Positions 10,577 to 19,904 of a DNA stretch of 64,000 bases are shown here, piece after piece. Under the pieces are notes generated by a model. It had not been told where the DNA came from and ran no database searches. It saw nothing but the letters and a program-made list of their open reading frames with translations. Position numbers and translations under genes: made by a program. Each line of letters begins with the position of its first letter. Within the stretch, counting starts at the first letter, position 1. The stretch comes from Leishmania infantum JPCM5. Lineage: Eukaryota > Euglenozoa > Kinetoplastea > Trypanosomatida > Trypanosomatidae. The stretch lies in assembly GCF_000002875.2 (NCBI RefSeq), contig NC_009419.2, forward strand, positions 1,662,642 through 1,726,641. Reading direction: 5' to 3'.

Positions 10577-12379
10577 ATGGCGGATTTTCCCGAATGGAAC
10601 TCTGGCGAGATCGTAGAGGAAGATGTTGGCGAGTATCTGGACCCGCGCAGCGCTCTTGCAGCAAAGGTGCCACCCAAGATGCGCCGACAAGGACGCCTTC
10701 CTCCGAAGAAAGACACGACGCTCTCTGCGAGCCCTAAGGCAATCGTCGACTTTGTCCCGATGGTGGAGTGCGACGTTTTAGATGATGAATTCGCTGACAA
10801 GGGCCTTGGCGGTATGCCTTTAGAGCTGTGCCTTGACAGTAGGCAATTGTCTAAGCCGTCGCCGCCCCACCATGCCGTGTCGCAGCCGAAGGGACTGCCC
10901 ACGTCCGCGAATGGGTCAGAGGCGGCGCCGACGCAATCGGCAAGCCCGCCATTGACCCCGAGCGTCCCATCATGCGCGGCGTCGACGGCTGGCGTTTCTG
11001 CCGCCGATAGAGGCAGCAGACCTGCCGCTGCTCCCCCGCGGATCTCTTCCGCAGTGAGAACATCCAGCGGAACTGGGCGGCCCAATGTCGCGCCACAGAA
11101 CACCGATTCCAGCCGCCCTCCTCCGTCGAAGTTGGGGTCGATGTCCGGCGTACAAAGCAGCAAAACTAAGATGCCGCTGCCTGCTGGGTGCCCGCACGGG
11201 AGCAAACCTTCGAAGCCGAGCAAGCGTGTATTTAGGGTCTCTTCGTCTCGGGCGTCTGTGAGCAGCGCCGACGGTAGCACCACCTCTGAGTGCGACAGCA
11301 GCATCCGGGAAGCTCCTCCACCTCTCTCAGCCCCTGCAGGCATGAGTCTGCCGACCCTACAAAGTAAGGCTGCCCGTGCTAGGACTGACGCTCTGCGCAA
11401 GCCCTTCTCTGCTGAAACGCCGGCGCCACTGCAGGCCAAGATCCCATCGCACGCCTCGCTGTCTTCCAGAGCGTCGGGAGTACGCGGGCCACCGCCAATG
11501 GCGACAGATCGCGCAGTGCCGTGCGGCGTCGCTGCACCCGCTTCTTCTTCACGCGTAGCGAACCCAGATTTATCCTTAAAGGGACCTGCGAACGGCAGCT
11601 ACGCCGTTCGTGGTTCGAGGGCTGCACCGAGCGTGGCTGCTCCTGCTTCCACGGGCCCCACGAGAAGCACCACGGCAGCGACGATCAGAACACGCGCGAC
11701 GCGCTCCTCGAGCATAACGCGGAGTACTTCTCTGCAGCGCACCGTGCTGAATCTCAAGAGCGAGCCTGAACCATCGAGTGGCGACTACGCGTACGGCGGC
11801 TTCTTTGTATGTGAAAGAGCCGTCGAGCATCAGGGCAAGGACTCTCTCGCCGGAACACAGGTGCTCACTACCGCCTCCAGCGCTGCCTCGTCGACCGACT
11901 ACTCGGTACTGCGAGGGACGTACGACTCGTACGCGCACGGGCCGGGCAAGACGGGGCCTTTGATAGCGGCGCCTCACATCGGCTCTTCCCTGGCTTCTGC
12001 GATGAGTGAGCTGCGCGACACCACCGCTCGCCTACCTGCGCTGCCTGCCTTCAGCGGCCAACGGCCCAAGGCCATGCTATCGGCATTACCACAGCACCCT
12101 CGACCCCCACGGCACTCAGTGTCTGCCGGCACCATGGCTCCCCGCACGCACTCCTTTTCTCACCAGGGACCCGTCTCCAAGTTTGCGATGACCGGCACAA
12201 AGGCGCCGTCGGTGGCTTCCGCCCTCGCCGAGGGCAGTGAGGGCGAAGGGGTCAAGGAAGAGGAGGCGAATGAAATGAACGTTAGCAGCGACTTTCAGAA
12301 CGCGGACAAGCACCGCAAGTGTGAGCCGCACAAAAAGCGGGAGGCGCGTCGACGCGGCACGGATTTCGACAAGATTTAA
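10577..12379 (+). CDS. hypothetical protein, 600 residues, low-complexity middle
   Basis: ATG 10577 sits in a good eukaryotic start context (CACC before ATGG) and is the first ATG after the predicted splice acceptor. The N-terminal 90 residues look ordered and acidic (MADFPEWNSGEIVEEDVGEY, later VECDVLDDEFADKG). The long middle is rich in Ser, Pro, Ala, Thr and Arg with no known domain. The C-terminus switches from an acidic patch (GSEGEGVKEEEANE) to a highly basic tail (KKREARRRG). There is no signal peptide or membrane span. G/C-rich third positions and the intact length support a real gene. The alternation of acidic and basic blocks suggests an interaction protein, but no family is recognised. 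A 292-codon antisense frame at 10561-11439 is a shadow of this high-GC gene. Confidence 0.87.
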   Translation: MADFPEWNSGEIVEEDVGEYLDPRSALAAKVPPKMRRQGRLPPKKDTTLSASPKAIVDFVPMVECDVLDDEFADKGLGGMPLELCLDSRQLSKPSPPHHAVSQPKGLPTSANGSEAAPTQSASPPLTPSVPSCAASTAGVSAADRGSRPAAAPPRISSAVRTSSGTGRPNVAPQNTDSSRPPPSKLGSMSGVQSSKTKMPLPAGCPHGSKPSKPSKRVFRVSSSRASVSSADGSTTSECDSSIREAPPPLSAPAGMSLPTLQSKAARARTDALRKPFSAETPAPLQAKIPSHASLSSRASGVRGPPPMATDRAVPCGVAAPASSSRVANPDLSLKGPANGSYAVRGSRAAPSVAAPASTGPTRSTTAATIRTRATRSSSITRSTSLQRTVLNLKSEPEPSSGDYAYGGFFVCERAVEHQGKDSLAGTQVLTTASSAASSTDYSVLRGTYDSYAHGPGKTGPLIAAPHIGSSLASAMSELRDTTARLPALPAFSGQRPKAMLSALPQHPRPPRHSVSAGTMAPRTHSFSHQGPVSKFAMTGTKAPSVASALAEGSEGEGVKEEEANEMNVSSDFQNADKHRKCEPHKKREARRRGTDFDKI

Positions 12380-12747
12380 GCAGAGAGACCTCTTGGCTGT
12401 CGCTGCTCTCGCTTCTCCCACACACGCTTCTTACAACTTCCTTTTCATTATTTTCATTCTCAGTCGCTGTTCAGACGCGCTGTCTGGCTGTGCATTGCCT
12501 CTGTGTGCACGTGAGTCGTATGTGTGTGGGCGTACGTTCGGTGCAGAGGGCGAAAAGGATGCGAAACACCGTTCGCTGCTCGCGCGCTCCCATGTACCGT
12601 ATACGCCTACTCAACGCGTTGGCACACGGGGGTGGAAATTGGAAAAGTGTATGTATGAAACAAAAAGAGCGGTCTGTTCTGCCGTTCCGTTCTGCAGGCG
12701 CGGTGTGGGGTGTGGCGGTGCTTTCTATCTTTTTCTCTTTTTGAGGT

Positions 12748-12765
12748 GGGGTGGGGTGGGGCGGG
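12748..12765 (+). other. potential G-quadruplex
   Basis: GGGG-T-GGGG-T-GGGG-C-GGG on the + strand: four G runs with one-base loops, about 370 bases after the stop of the preceding gene and probably in its 3' UTR. One-base loops favour a stable quadruplex. Function is inferred only. Confidence 0.6.
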
Positions 12766-12860
12766 TTTTACCTGACTGACCTCACTCCTTTTTCACCCCC
12801 AAATCTCTTTGCAGATAAAGATATGTGTATGTATGTATACATATGTGCGTGCGTGCATCT

Positions 12861-12875
12861 AATATATATATATAT
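12861..12875. repeat. AT dinucleotide tract
   Basis: A run of alternating A and T (about 15 bases) in spacer DNA. Confidence 0.7.
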
Positions 12876-13973
12876 GGCTATGCGTGGGACTGTGCCGGCG
12901 CATGTGAATTACATCCTTGTTGAATCGCTCAAAGGATCAACAAGATGCGCCTCTCTCTTTGACCTGTGTATGCTTCTCTTACCCCCCCCCATCCCTCCTT
13001 TTTCGCCCGCTCATCTACTCTTCACTTGATCGTCCTCTCCCCGGGTATCAATATATGTATCCCTTATGTGTGTGTGCTTTTCTTCAAGTCAACCTATCGT
13101 TGCCCACCTATATGCGTCCCTGCTTTCCTTCTTGTCGTTGTCGCTTGCGTTTTTTTTCTTGTGTGGGTCTGTGGGGGTGCGAGGGCCGTTTCAAACCTTC
13201 CGTTGTTTTGGCCGCCTCCTCTCCTTCATTCGCTCTGTTTGCTTGCCGTGTCTCTTCCTTGTCTTTGGTGCGTGTGGCTCGTCCATCGTCTCTCTCTCTG
13301 CGAATTACTTTTAGAGGACGCGCAGGATATGCGAAGCAATCGAGTAGCCGCCAGGGTGCAGCAGGTGCTGTTTCACTTTACACAGGTGCCCGCTCATCCT
13401 CTGTATTTTTTTTCCCCTTTGGAGTTGACTTCAGAGAGGCCTCTCCACGTTTAGTGGTGGGGCGCAGTCCGCCGCTTTCTTCTCGGGGGCCGCGAATGTT
13501 ATAATGGTCGTTATTTGCTTAAATGGCAGTCGGGCGCAGTTTTATGTTTTTTTTTTTTCGGCATAGAAGCAGAGGCAGGTTGGTCAAAGGCGTCGCTCTC
13601 TCATGGTCTCCGGTCTGACGTGATGCTTTCGTTTTATTTTTCCCTCTTCTGCGCTATCCAAGATCGAGGCACATTTGGTAGAGACGGAGCTCGGTGGGGT
13701 AGGGGCGAATCGAGCGGGTTCACGTTGGGCTGCCCTCTCGCTCTCGCTCTCTCTCCTTTGCTGACGTTTGCCGGTGTACCTTCGCGCTCTTTCCCCTCTT
13801 TGAACTCTTGGTAATGTCACACTAAATGCTTTTGCTTTCCCTACGGCTTGTGCTTGTCGATCCCACGTCGCCACAACATTAGAGACGCATTCGTATAACC
13901 TCCATGTCGTTCTCCCAGTCTTCCTCTTCCCTTCGGCACTTTTTTTTTAGCTCTCGCCATCTCTTTCTTGTCC

Positions 13974-13999
13974 GTGTGCGTGTGTGTGTGTGTGTGTGT
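13974..13999. repeat. GT microsatellite
   Basis: About twelve GT units with one interruption, in spacer DNA. Confidence 0.8.
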
Positions 14000-14389
14000 A
14001 GTAGCTGGTTGCGGCTGTGAGTGGGATATTTTTTCTCCTGCGATGTTTGTCGCTTTCCTTGCGCATGTTTTCTACCGAGGCGCTCCGTCACGCAACTCCC
14101 ACCCCCTCCTTGCGCGCTCACGTCTACCCTTCGCTCATCTTTTGTCTTTCCCTCTTCGCGTCCTATGCCCTTCTTTCCTCTTCACGTGCCCATTAGACGC
14201 CTCGCTACATTCAGGTGCACACTGGCATAATCCTTTCCTCTTTTTGCTTTTCTTTTTGTGTGTCTGTCGCCTGTGTGCATGTGTGCCAGTACGACTGTCC
14301 TTTTTCTCTTCCTCATCACGGACTCCTCTTTTCATTACCCCCTTCCGCCGTTCGCTCTCGTGTTCTTCCTGGCCCTCGGTTTTCCGCTT

Positions 14390-15297
14390 CCATATTTCCC
14401 CTCTCCCCTATTTCAGCTGATCAACAGGAAAAGAAAATATAACGACAAGGCGGTGCTGCCGCTTTCTTGGGTTTCTCGCCTTCCTGTATTCTCTTTTGTG
14501 CTTGTGTGTGTATGTGTTTCTGCTACGGCATGATGTTCGGTTCACCACGGAGCGCACAGGAGCACACACATAATAACTGTGTGTGTATGGGGGGGAGAGG
14601 GGCTCTACTGTATTGACGCGTGCAGCGGTGCACGGTGCGCTGTGCTCGCACACATGCACACACACACGCATATGTATATATATCGGAGGCTCCGATGTGT
14701 TGTCGCTCTCTCACATCTATTTCTGTGTCTGTTCAAACCCCAGTCCCCCCTGATGGCGGGGGACACTTCAGCGTGGCATCACAAGGTCCGGTGCACCAGC
14801 CTTGCGTGGGATAGCCGAGCAGCCCACCCTATCCCTGCTAGTCCCGGACCGCTTCTGCTGGTGACAGGGCCACGCGCCCACGACGTGAGGGAGGGGAAGC
14901 CAGTGCGATTTTGTCGCTACCGATGTCGGCGGTGAGGCCCTGGACGGCGTTGTGCTGGGGCAGCCTGCGACTGCGCACACGTCTGCGCCATCCATATGAT
15001 TAGGCAGCGTGTCAGCGTGGCTGGAGCGCATCTCTCGCCCGGCCCTCACACTGCCTTGCTGGTGCGGGGATGCACCGGGTGGCGACCGGCAAAGTTGGAG
15101 CGGCCGTGAGGCGACCTGCGGAGCGGGGGATGAGTGGGTGCACAGCATGAGAGAGAGGCCGCGCGCGGATCACTGTCTTGGGGCATTGCGGTAATGCGCG
15201 TGGGCAGTGCTGCGTCGCACCACGCGACGGGACACGTAACAGGGTCACGGGGAGGGTAGGGTGGCGCTTGAACTCATGCTCTATGGCAGAGAATGGA
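14390..15297 (+). repeat. 0.9 kb repeat unit, copy 1 (inverted partner at 30437-31344)
   Basis: The unit reads almost identically, as reverse complement, at 30437-31344. Paired positions add up to about 45734, and the translated frames differ only by a single residue or a one-base run change. The left ~350 bases are CA/GT-rich with a palindrome at 14682-14696. The right ~550 bases are GC-rich. Homology stops at a pyrimidine stretch on the left and just after a GCAGAGAATGGA sequence on the right. No poly-A tail or convincing ORF is visible. Retention of the same flank on both copies points to segmental duplication rather than two independent insertions. Confidence 0.9.
14742..15297 (+). mobile_element. 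possible degenerate SIDER-type retroposon
   Basis: A GC-rich block of about 555 bases, close to the ~0.55 kb size known for Leishmania SIDER elements. It opens with a hairpin of six C, a seven-base loop and five G (14745-14762), followed by CACTTCAGCGTGG at 14764-14776. This resembles the CACCTCAACGTGG core that I recall in the Pr77 promoter/ribozyme signature at the 5' end of trypanosomatid non-LTR retroposons. No poly-A tail, target-site duplication or reverse transcriptase is seen. The assignment is inference from size, position and a short match. Confidence 0.4.
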
Positions 15298-15899
15298 CAC
15301 ACGGCACAAGGAATAGTCTGTTTCTCTCTGTGCCCGTTACTTTCCTCCTTTTTTTTACTGTGTGAGTTTTTTTTCTATATGGTCTTTTTTGTTTGCCTTC
15401 ATCTCATCATCGTTAGTGCGTGAGGTGATGCACCTTTTCGGTGACGCTCCTCTATTTTGTTTTTCAGGTTTCGTTCGGTTTTCGTCATTCGTGTATACCA
15501 TGATCTTCGCGTGGTAAGCTTAATATTCTGTAGATGGATTTCCACATGACGGCAGGCATCCTGATCGGAGAGGCTCTTCTTTCTGTTACTGCCTGCTGCT
15601 GTTTACAGTATTATATGAATACTCTTTTTCTGTTTAGATTTTGCATCCTCCTTGTTCTTCGTTTTTCTTTCTTTTCAAATCTTCTGCCGCTGCTTAGCGC
15701 ATCTCCGCGTGGACCCCATTCGTTCCCTTTTCCTGTGGTGAACTGTTTCTTGCTTGACCCTTTCCCTTCCCCCTTTTCCCGATTGTTCTTGATATTTCAC
15801 CGTTCTTTCTCTACCAGTATTGCCTTTTAGCTTCGTGCCTGTCTAGGGTGGCCTCTTTTTTCGGTAGGCGTGCGCGTGTTCCGTATGCACGAGTGAGGA

Positions 15900-16346
15900 A
15901 TGGGAATGTTCTCCTGGTGTGCTCTTTTTTATCGCTCTTTTCCTTTTTTTTACCCTACGCGCCCGCTATGCCGTAAGGGTGAGAATCATTCATCCATGCC
16001 GAACTCCACAATCATATCGGGCACGCTGTCTTTGGGGACTATGGCGATGATGATTTCACGCAACGGCTTCGGTTACGCTTGTAGGTGTGCACCTCTGTAC
16101 GCGTGCGTACATGAACCGGAGCTCTTCTGTGGGATTTCATTTCCGATGGCACCTCTGCCCTACTTCATCATTGACTCTCTATCTCTGTGGGTCTGTGGCA
16201 GACGCCGCATCGAGCCATGCCGCTCTTTCCCACACACGCTAGTACGCGCGTGTTTTCCCTTTTGCGGGAAGGACGAGCAGCTGCCGCTTGCTAATCCGAA
16301 TCCCACATCTCCCTTTCCGAGCCTGCTTGGCTATACTCTGCAGTGA
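15900..16346 (+). CDS. weak candidate ORF, 148 residues
   Basis: An ATG-initiated open frame. From about residue 33 onward (a second Met at 15996) its composition becomes mixed rather than pure Ser/Phe/Leu, with Cys-rich and Pro-rich parts. There is no recognisable domain. It lies in T/C-rich DNA between the repeat unit and the Sac gene, so it could be chance or an alternative to untranslated leader. Confidence 0.15.
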   Translation: MGMFSWCALFYRSFPFFYPTRPLCRKGENHSSMPNSTIISGTLSLGTMAMMISRNGFGYACRCAPLYACVHEPELFCGISFPMAPLPYFIIDSLSLWVCGRRRIEPCRSFPHTLVRACFPFCGKDEQLPLANPNPTSPFPSLLGYTLQ

Positions 16347-16795
16347 TGCCCTGTCGATGTTCTGGGCTGTTTTTTGTTTTTATTCTCTACTCGCGCATTC
16401 TCCCTCTTTCCACTTCCTTCCTACCTCGACGCAAACTCCAGCCAACATCACAGCAAACAATATTTCTTGTCGCGCACACCTGTGCGAGTGGTGCCTCTCA
16501 CGTCTTTTCTCGTGGCCGCACTCATCAGTGTGACTGGGGCTTTTCTTTCGCTCTCACCTCTCGCGCACGTGAAGGGTCCGTCGCATCTTTTCTCTGCCGC
16601 TTGGCGCATCGGCGCGTCCGCTCTTTATGGTCATTTTTCGCTCCGGCTTCAGCATTCGCCCAGCACCCCTCCCTTTATTACCCGCTGGCCTGTGTGTGCG
16701 CTATGCGAGGCCATAAATATGCACACTGCCGCGCAGTCAGACGTATTGATTGCACCTCATTTACGTGCGCTGTTTTTCTCTGTCTGACCAAGTGC

Positions 16796-16797
16796 AG
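16796..16797 (+). promoter_or_regulatory. predicted trans-splice acceptor AG
   Basis: A short pyrimidine tract (16771-16785) is followed by GTGCAG. The first ATG downstream is 16884, the start chosen for the Sac gene, giving a leader of about 87 nt. Confidence 0.5.
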
Positions 16798-16883
16798 GCT
16801 CTAGCACAGTGGCGTCGTTTTTCTATCGCCCCTCTGCCATTCTGGAACAACCGCAGCAACAAATTGGAAGGGTCCACCCAGCA

Positions 16884-19800
16884 ATGTCGCGCCCGACGTG
16901 GTCACACGGTGGCCGCATCCTCTTCAATGCGTCCCGCGTCTACTATGTGCCGAATGAGCCGTGTCTCCCACCGCTTCGGTGGATGCCGGAGCGGCAGCGG
17001 TTTGAGTATCTGCGCAAGGACATCGAAGAGGACGTCTCGTTGCGTGCGTCGCTGGCGGAGCTTGCCGAGGCTTGCTCGCAGCTGTACCAGCTACAGCCGC
17101 TCCAGCAGCAGTTGCCAGCCGCGTCTCTGAACGGATACTTGCCGTGCGAGGCGCTCTACGGCGTCCTGCCCCTGGGTGCGGCAAGCAACTCTGCCCTGCT
17201 TTACGTCACCGAAAAGGAGTACGTGTGCACGCTGTGCGTGGGGGGCGCGGAGCACGACGTGTTTGCCGTGCGCGGACTGCAGTGGCTCTTTTTGCCGTGC
17301 GCCACGTCGGCCTTGTCAGGAAGGCGACAGAGTGTCCGGCCTCAGCAGCATCACCGCGGCAGCGTGCGAAGTGGAAACCGCAACGATGGCGAGATGCCGG
17401 ATGGCGCAGATGATGACGCTGAAAGCGACATGTATGGGCGGCACCCTTGCAACTCCCGCAACGACAACTCCACGAGCGAGACAGATGAAGAGGAGGACGA
17501 CGACGCCGAGAACGGGTCGTCCACGATGCAGCGCTTGCCCACAAAGACGCTGAACGACTATCTTGCTGTATTGAACCGCTTTTGCGAGTCCATCAACATC
17601 GAGGACGGAGGTCAGCGTGCCCGTGCGGCAGCAGCTGCTGCCGCTTATCCGCACACCGACGGCGAGGTGGAAGAGAGATCTTCGCAGCTGCCTGGGATTG
17701 TTGGCCCCGCCAACCGCTTCTCGTACTTGTATTACTCGCCTACACTGGACCTCAGCGCCGATCCCGCGCACCTCTTGGCTCTGATCACTCACAGTGCGCA
17801 TCCGCACGTCGAAGATGGTGCTGCATCGACTGGCGGTGGTGCTGTGAGTTACACGACAAACGGCTCGCTTTCATCGAATACTAATCGAGATAGCAGCGGC
17901 ACGACGACCGAGTTCTCCGATCAACCACGCCTCTCCACGCGCGGGCGGCACAGCGCGGCGAGCTATTTGTGGGAGGAGAAGCGTGCGGCCGCCCTCACAC
18001 GCCAGCTGTACCAGTGGAATGGACCACTTATCGGTGACGCCTTTGCCCTGCCGACCCTGGCGGCGCTAAGGGGAGAAGAGGTGCGGGGCCGTGCGGAGTC
18101 GAGCAAGAAACCGTCCGCCCTTGAGTCGAGGCGCGAGCCGTGGAGGTTCGTCTGCGCCGATGAGCTGCTACGTGACGAGCTGGCACAGTACCCAAACCGC
18201 GGCGGTCACGGTGGCGGTGCCGTCTCTCTGCCTGCCGGCACGATGCCCGCCACATCCTTCTCGTCGTTGCCCCTTTACATGCCATCGTACATTCGTGGCC
18301 TTGTCGCCCAGGCAGTGGCGTCCCCGTCCGTGCGCATGACGCTGGTGACTCGTATATGCTGCCGCTGGGCCGGGACGCGGTACAACCGGCGCGGCCTCGA
18401 GCCCGGGCACAGCGGCGTCGTAGCGAACATGGCGATGACGTCGCTTTGGGTGACGCCGCAATCAACGACGAGTGACGCTCCTTCAACGGAAAGGAGCGAA
18501 GCCACCTCAGGTGCCAGAAGGTTTGCTGTGTACAGCATGCTTCGCGGCTCCGTCCCGCGGCGATGGGAGCAGCCCGCAAACCTCTCGCTGAAGCCAACCA
18601 TCAAGATCGCCCCGGTCGGCAATGCTGCCGAGGAGCTTGGTCGCCATGTACGACTTCTGAAGCAGTGCCTGCCGCAGTTGCACGCGCTCTACTGTCTGGA
18701 CACCATGTCCACCTCCGAGTTGGAGGAGCCGCTCTCTGAGGCCTTCGCCACCGCTGTCCGTCGCTACAACGAGGACCCGCCGAGCCCCTTCACGGCCGCT
18801 AAGGGTGGCACTTATCTCGCCACGTCAAGTGCAGGAGCGACGGCAGAAGAGAAGGATGGCGCAGCTGCTGCCGTAACGGCAGGCAATGGAGACGATTGGG
18901 CCGGCGCATCTCACACGCCGGCTCGTGACCCCATGGTGACACTGGTGAAGTACAACGTGAAGAGGGCTCTGAAAACGCTGTCTTACGCCGCCATGATGCG
19001 CGAATGCATTGCCAAACTGGACCGTGAATCTGGCGGGGACACGTGGCTGGATTTCACCAATGGCGAGGCGCACGCTCCGCGCGCTGGAGAGGACAGGGCC
19101 GCCATGGGAGGAGGGGAGTCGACTTTGCAGAACAGTAGCAGTCTGACAGGCACGGAGGCAGATGCCAGACACAGGGACGCTGCACCGCGGCTCTCGCTGG
19201 CCCATGTGCAGTCACGATTGGTGCGGGTGAACTGCCTAGACTGCCTGGACCGTACCAACCTGGTGCAGAGCTTTCTGTGCTGTGCGGCGCTGCCGCAGAT
19301 GATCGAATACGTAGAAGGGAGATCACAAGAGCGGAACCAGCCGTCGGCGTCTGCGGAGCGCCTCTCTCGGAGTGATGGCGACTTAACACAGGCGTTCAAC
19401 CGTCTTCGCCTGCTGCTTGTTGCGCAAGGCACGGCCGTCGCGCAGCTCTACGCCGGCACGAAGCCGCATTTCGTTCCCTACATGCTTAACGGGCATTACC
19501 ATTGGTCGCATAAGGCGAGGGAGAGTGTGCTGGCGCTACGCCGGTGGTACCAACAGAACTTCTTTGACGGCGTGAAGCAGGATGGAGTGTCGCTGGTGAC
19601 ACGGCAGCACGATCCACAGGTGTTCAATGCCGATATCGAGAGCCCCTTCTCCCGAGATCTCAGCGGGATGAATCACCAGGTACTCTGCGGCGTCCTCCTT
19701 GGCGTGATGCCGTTCTTGTACAGCCTCCTCATGTGCGTGAGCGAGAGAGGGGGCTTCTCCTCCTTTGTCTTTCAGCTGCACTTTGGCATTTGCATGTGCT

Positions 19801-19904
19801 GGATTGCCTACTTCTCTGTGCTGTACAACAAGCTCATGCGGTATCGCGTCACATACACGAATCGCCCGCTGCTGCTATACACACGCCAGGCAGACTGGTG
19901 CTGA
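16884..19904 (+). CDS. Sac-family phosphoinositide phosphatase, membrane anchored
   Basis: A 1006-residue protein that probably removes phosphate from phosphoinositides such as PI4P at ER/Golgi membranes. The Sac domain is recognisable from AGTRYNRRG and VVANM near residues 497-515, RGSVPRRW near residue 555, and the active site VNCLDCLDRTN, where Cys784 and Arg790 form the CX5R(T/S) motif of this family. Two hydrophobic segments near residues 933-953 and 965-985 mimic the C-terminal two-pass anchor of Sac1. The protein is longer than yeast Sac1 (about 620 residues) because of low-complexity insertions, including an acidic stretch near 199-212 (ETDEEEDDDAEN) and Ser/Thr/Gly-rich parts near 310-350. 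ATG 16884 is the first in frame; the open frame from 16809 begins with GTG. It is probably a catalytically competent Sac1-like enzyme. Confidence 0.93.
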   Translation: MSRPTWSHGGRILFNASRVYYVPNEPCLPPLRWMPERQRFEYLRKDIEEDVSLRASLAELAEACSQLYQLQPLQQQLPAASLNGYLPCEALYGVLPLGAASNSALLYVTEKEYVCTLCVGGAEHDVFAVRGLQWLFLPCATSALSGRRQSVRPQQHHRGSVRSGNRNDGEMPDGADDDAESDMYGRHPCNSRNDNSTSETDEEEDDDAENGSSTMQRLPTKTLNDYLAVLNRFCESINIEDGGQRARAAAAAAAYPHTDGEVEERSSQLPGIVGPANRFSYLYYSPTLDLSADPAHLLALITHSAHPHVEDGAASTGGGAVSYTTNGSLSSNTNRDSSGTTTEFSDQPRLSTRGRHSAASYLWEEKRAAALTRQLYQWNGPLIGDAFALPTLAALRGEEVRGRAESSKKPSALESRREPWRFVCADELLRDELAQYPNRGGHGGGAVSLPAGTMPATSFSSLPLYMPSYIRGLVAQAVASPSVRMTLVTRICCRWAGTRYNRRGLEPGHSGVVANMAMTSLWVTPQSTTSDAPSTERSEATSGARRFAVYSMLRGSVPRRWEQPANLSLKPTIKIAPVGNAAEELGRHVRLLKQCLPQLHALYCLDTMSTSELEEPLSEAFATAVRRYNEDPPSPFTAAKGGTYLATSSAGATAEEKDGAAAAVTAGNGDDWAGASHTPARDPMVTLVKYNVKRALKTLSYAAMMRECIAKLDRESGGDTWLDFTNGEAHAPRAGEDRAAMGGGESTLQNSSSLTGTEADARHRDAAPRLSLAHVQSRLVRVNCLDCLDRTNLVQSFLCCAALPQMIEYVEGRSQERNQPSASAERLSRSDGDLTQAFNRLRLLLVAQGTAVAQLYAGTKPHFVPYMLNGHYHWSHKARESVLALRRWYQQNFFDGVKQDGVSLVTRQHDPQVFNADIESPFSRDLSGMNHQVLCGVLLGVMPFLYSLLMCVSERGGFSSFVFQLHFGICMCWIAYFSVLYNKLMRYRVTYTNRPLLLYTRQADWC

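Larger units (their letters stand above)
12380..16883. other. intergenic spacer with a repeat unit
   Basis: About 4.5 kb of mainly T/C-rich sequence. It contains a quadruplex-type G cluster at 12748-12765, an AT tract at 12861-12875, a GT microsatellite at 13974-13999, the 0.9 kb inverted-repeat unit at 14390-15297 and a weak ORF candidate at 15900-16346. Nothing else is supported. Confidence 0.7.

Noticed and set aside
10561..11439. 292-codon - strand frame
   Set aside because: Shadow of the + strand low-complexity gene at 10577-12379, which has better start context and codon use.
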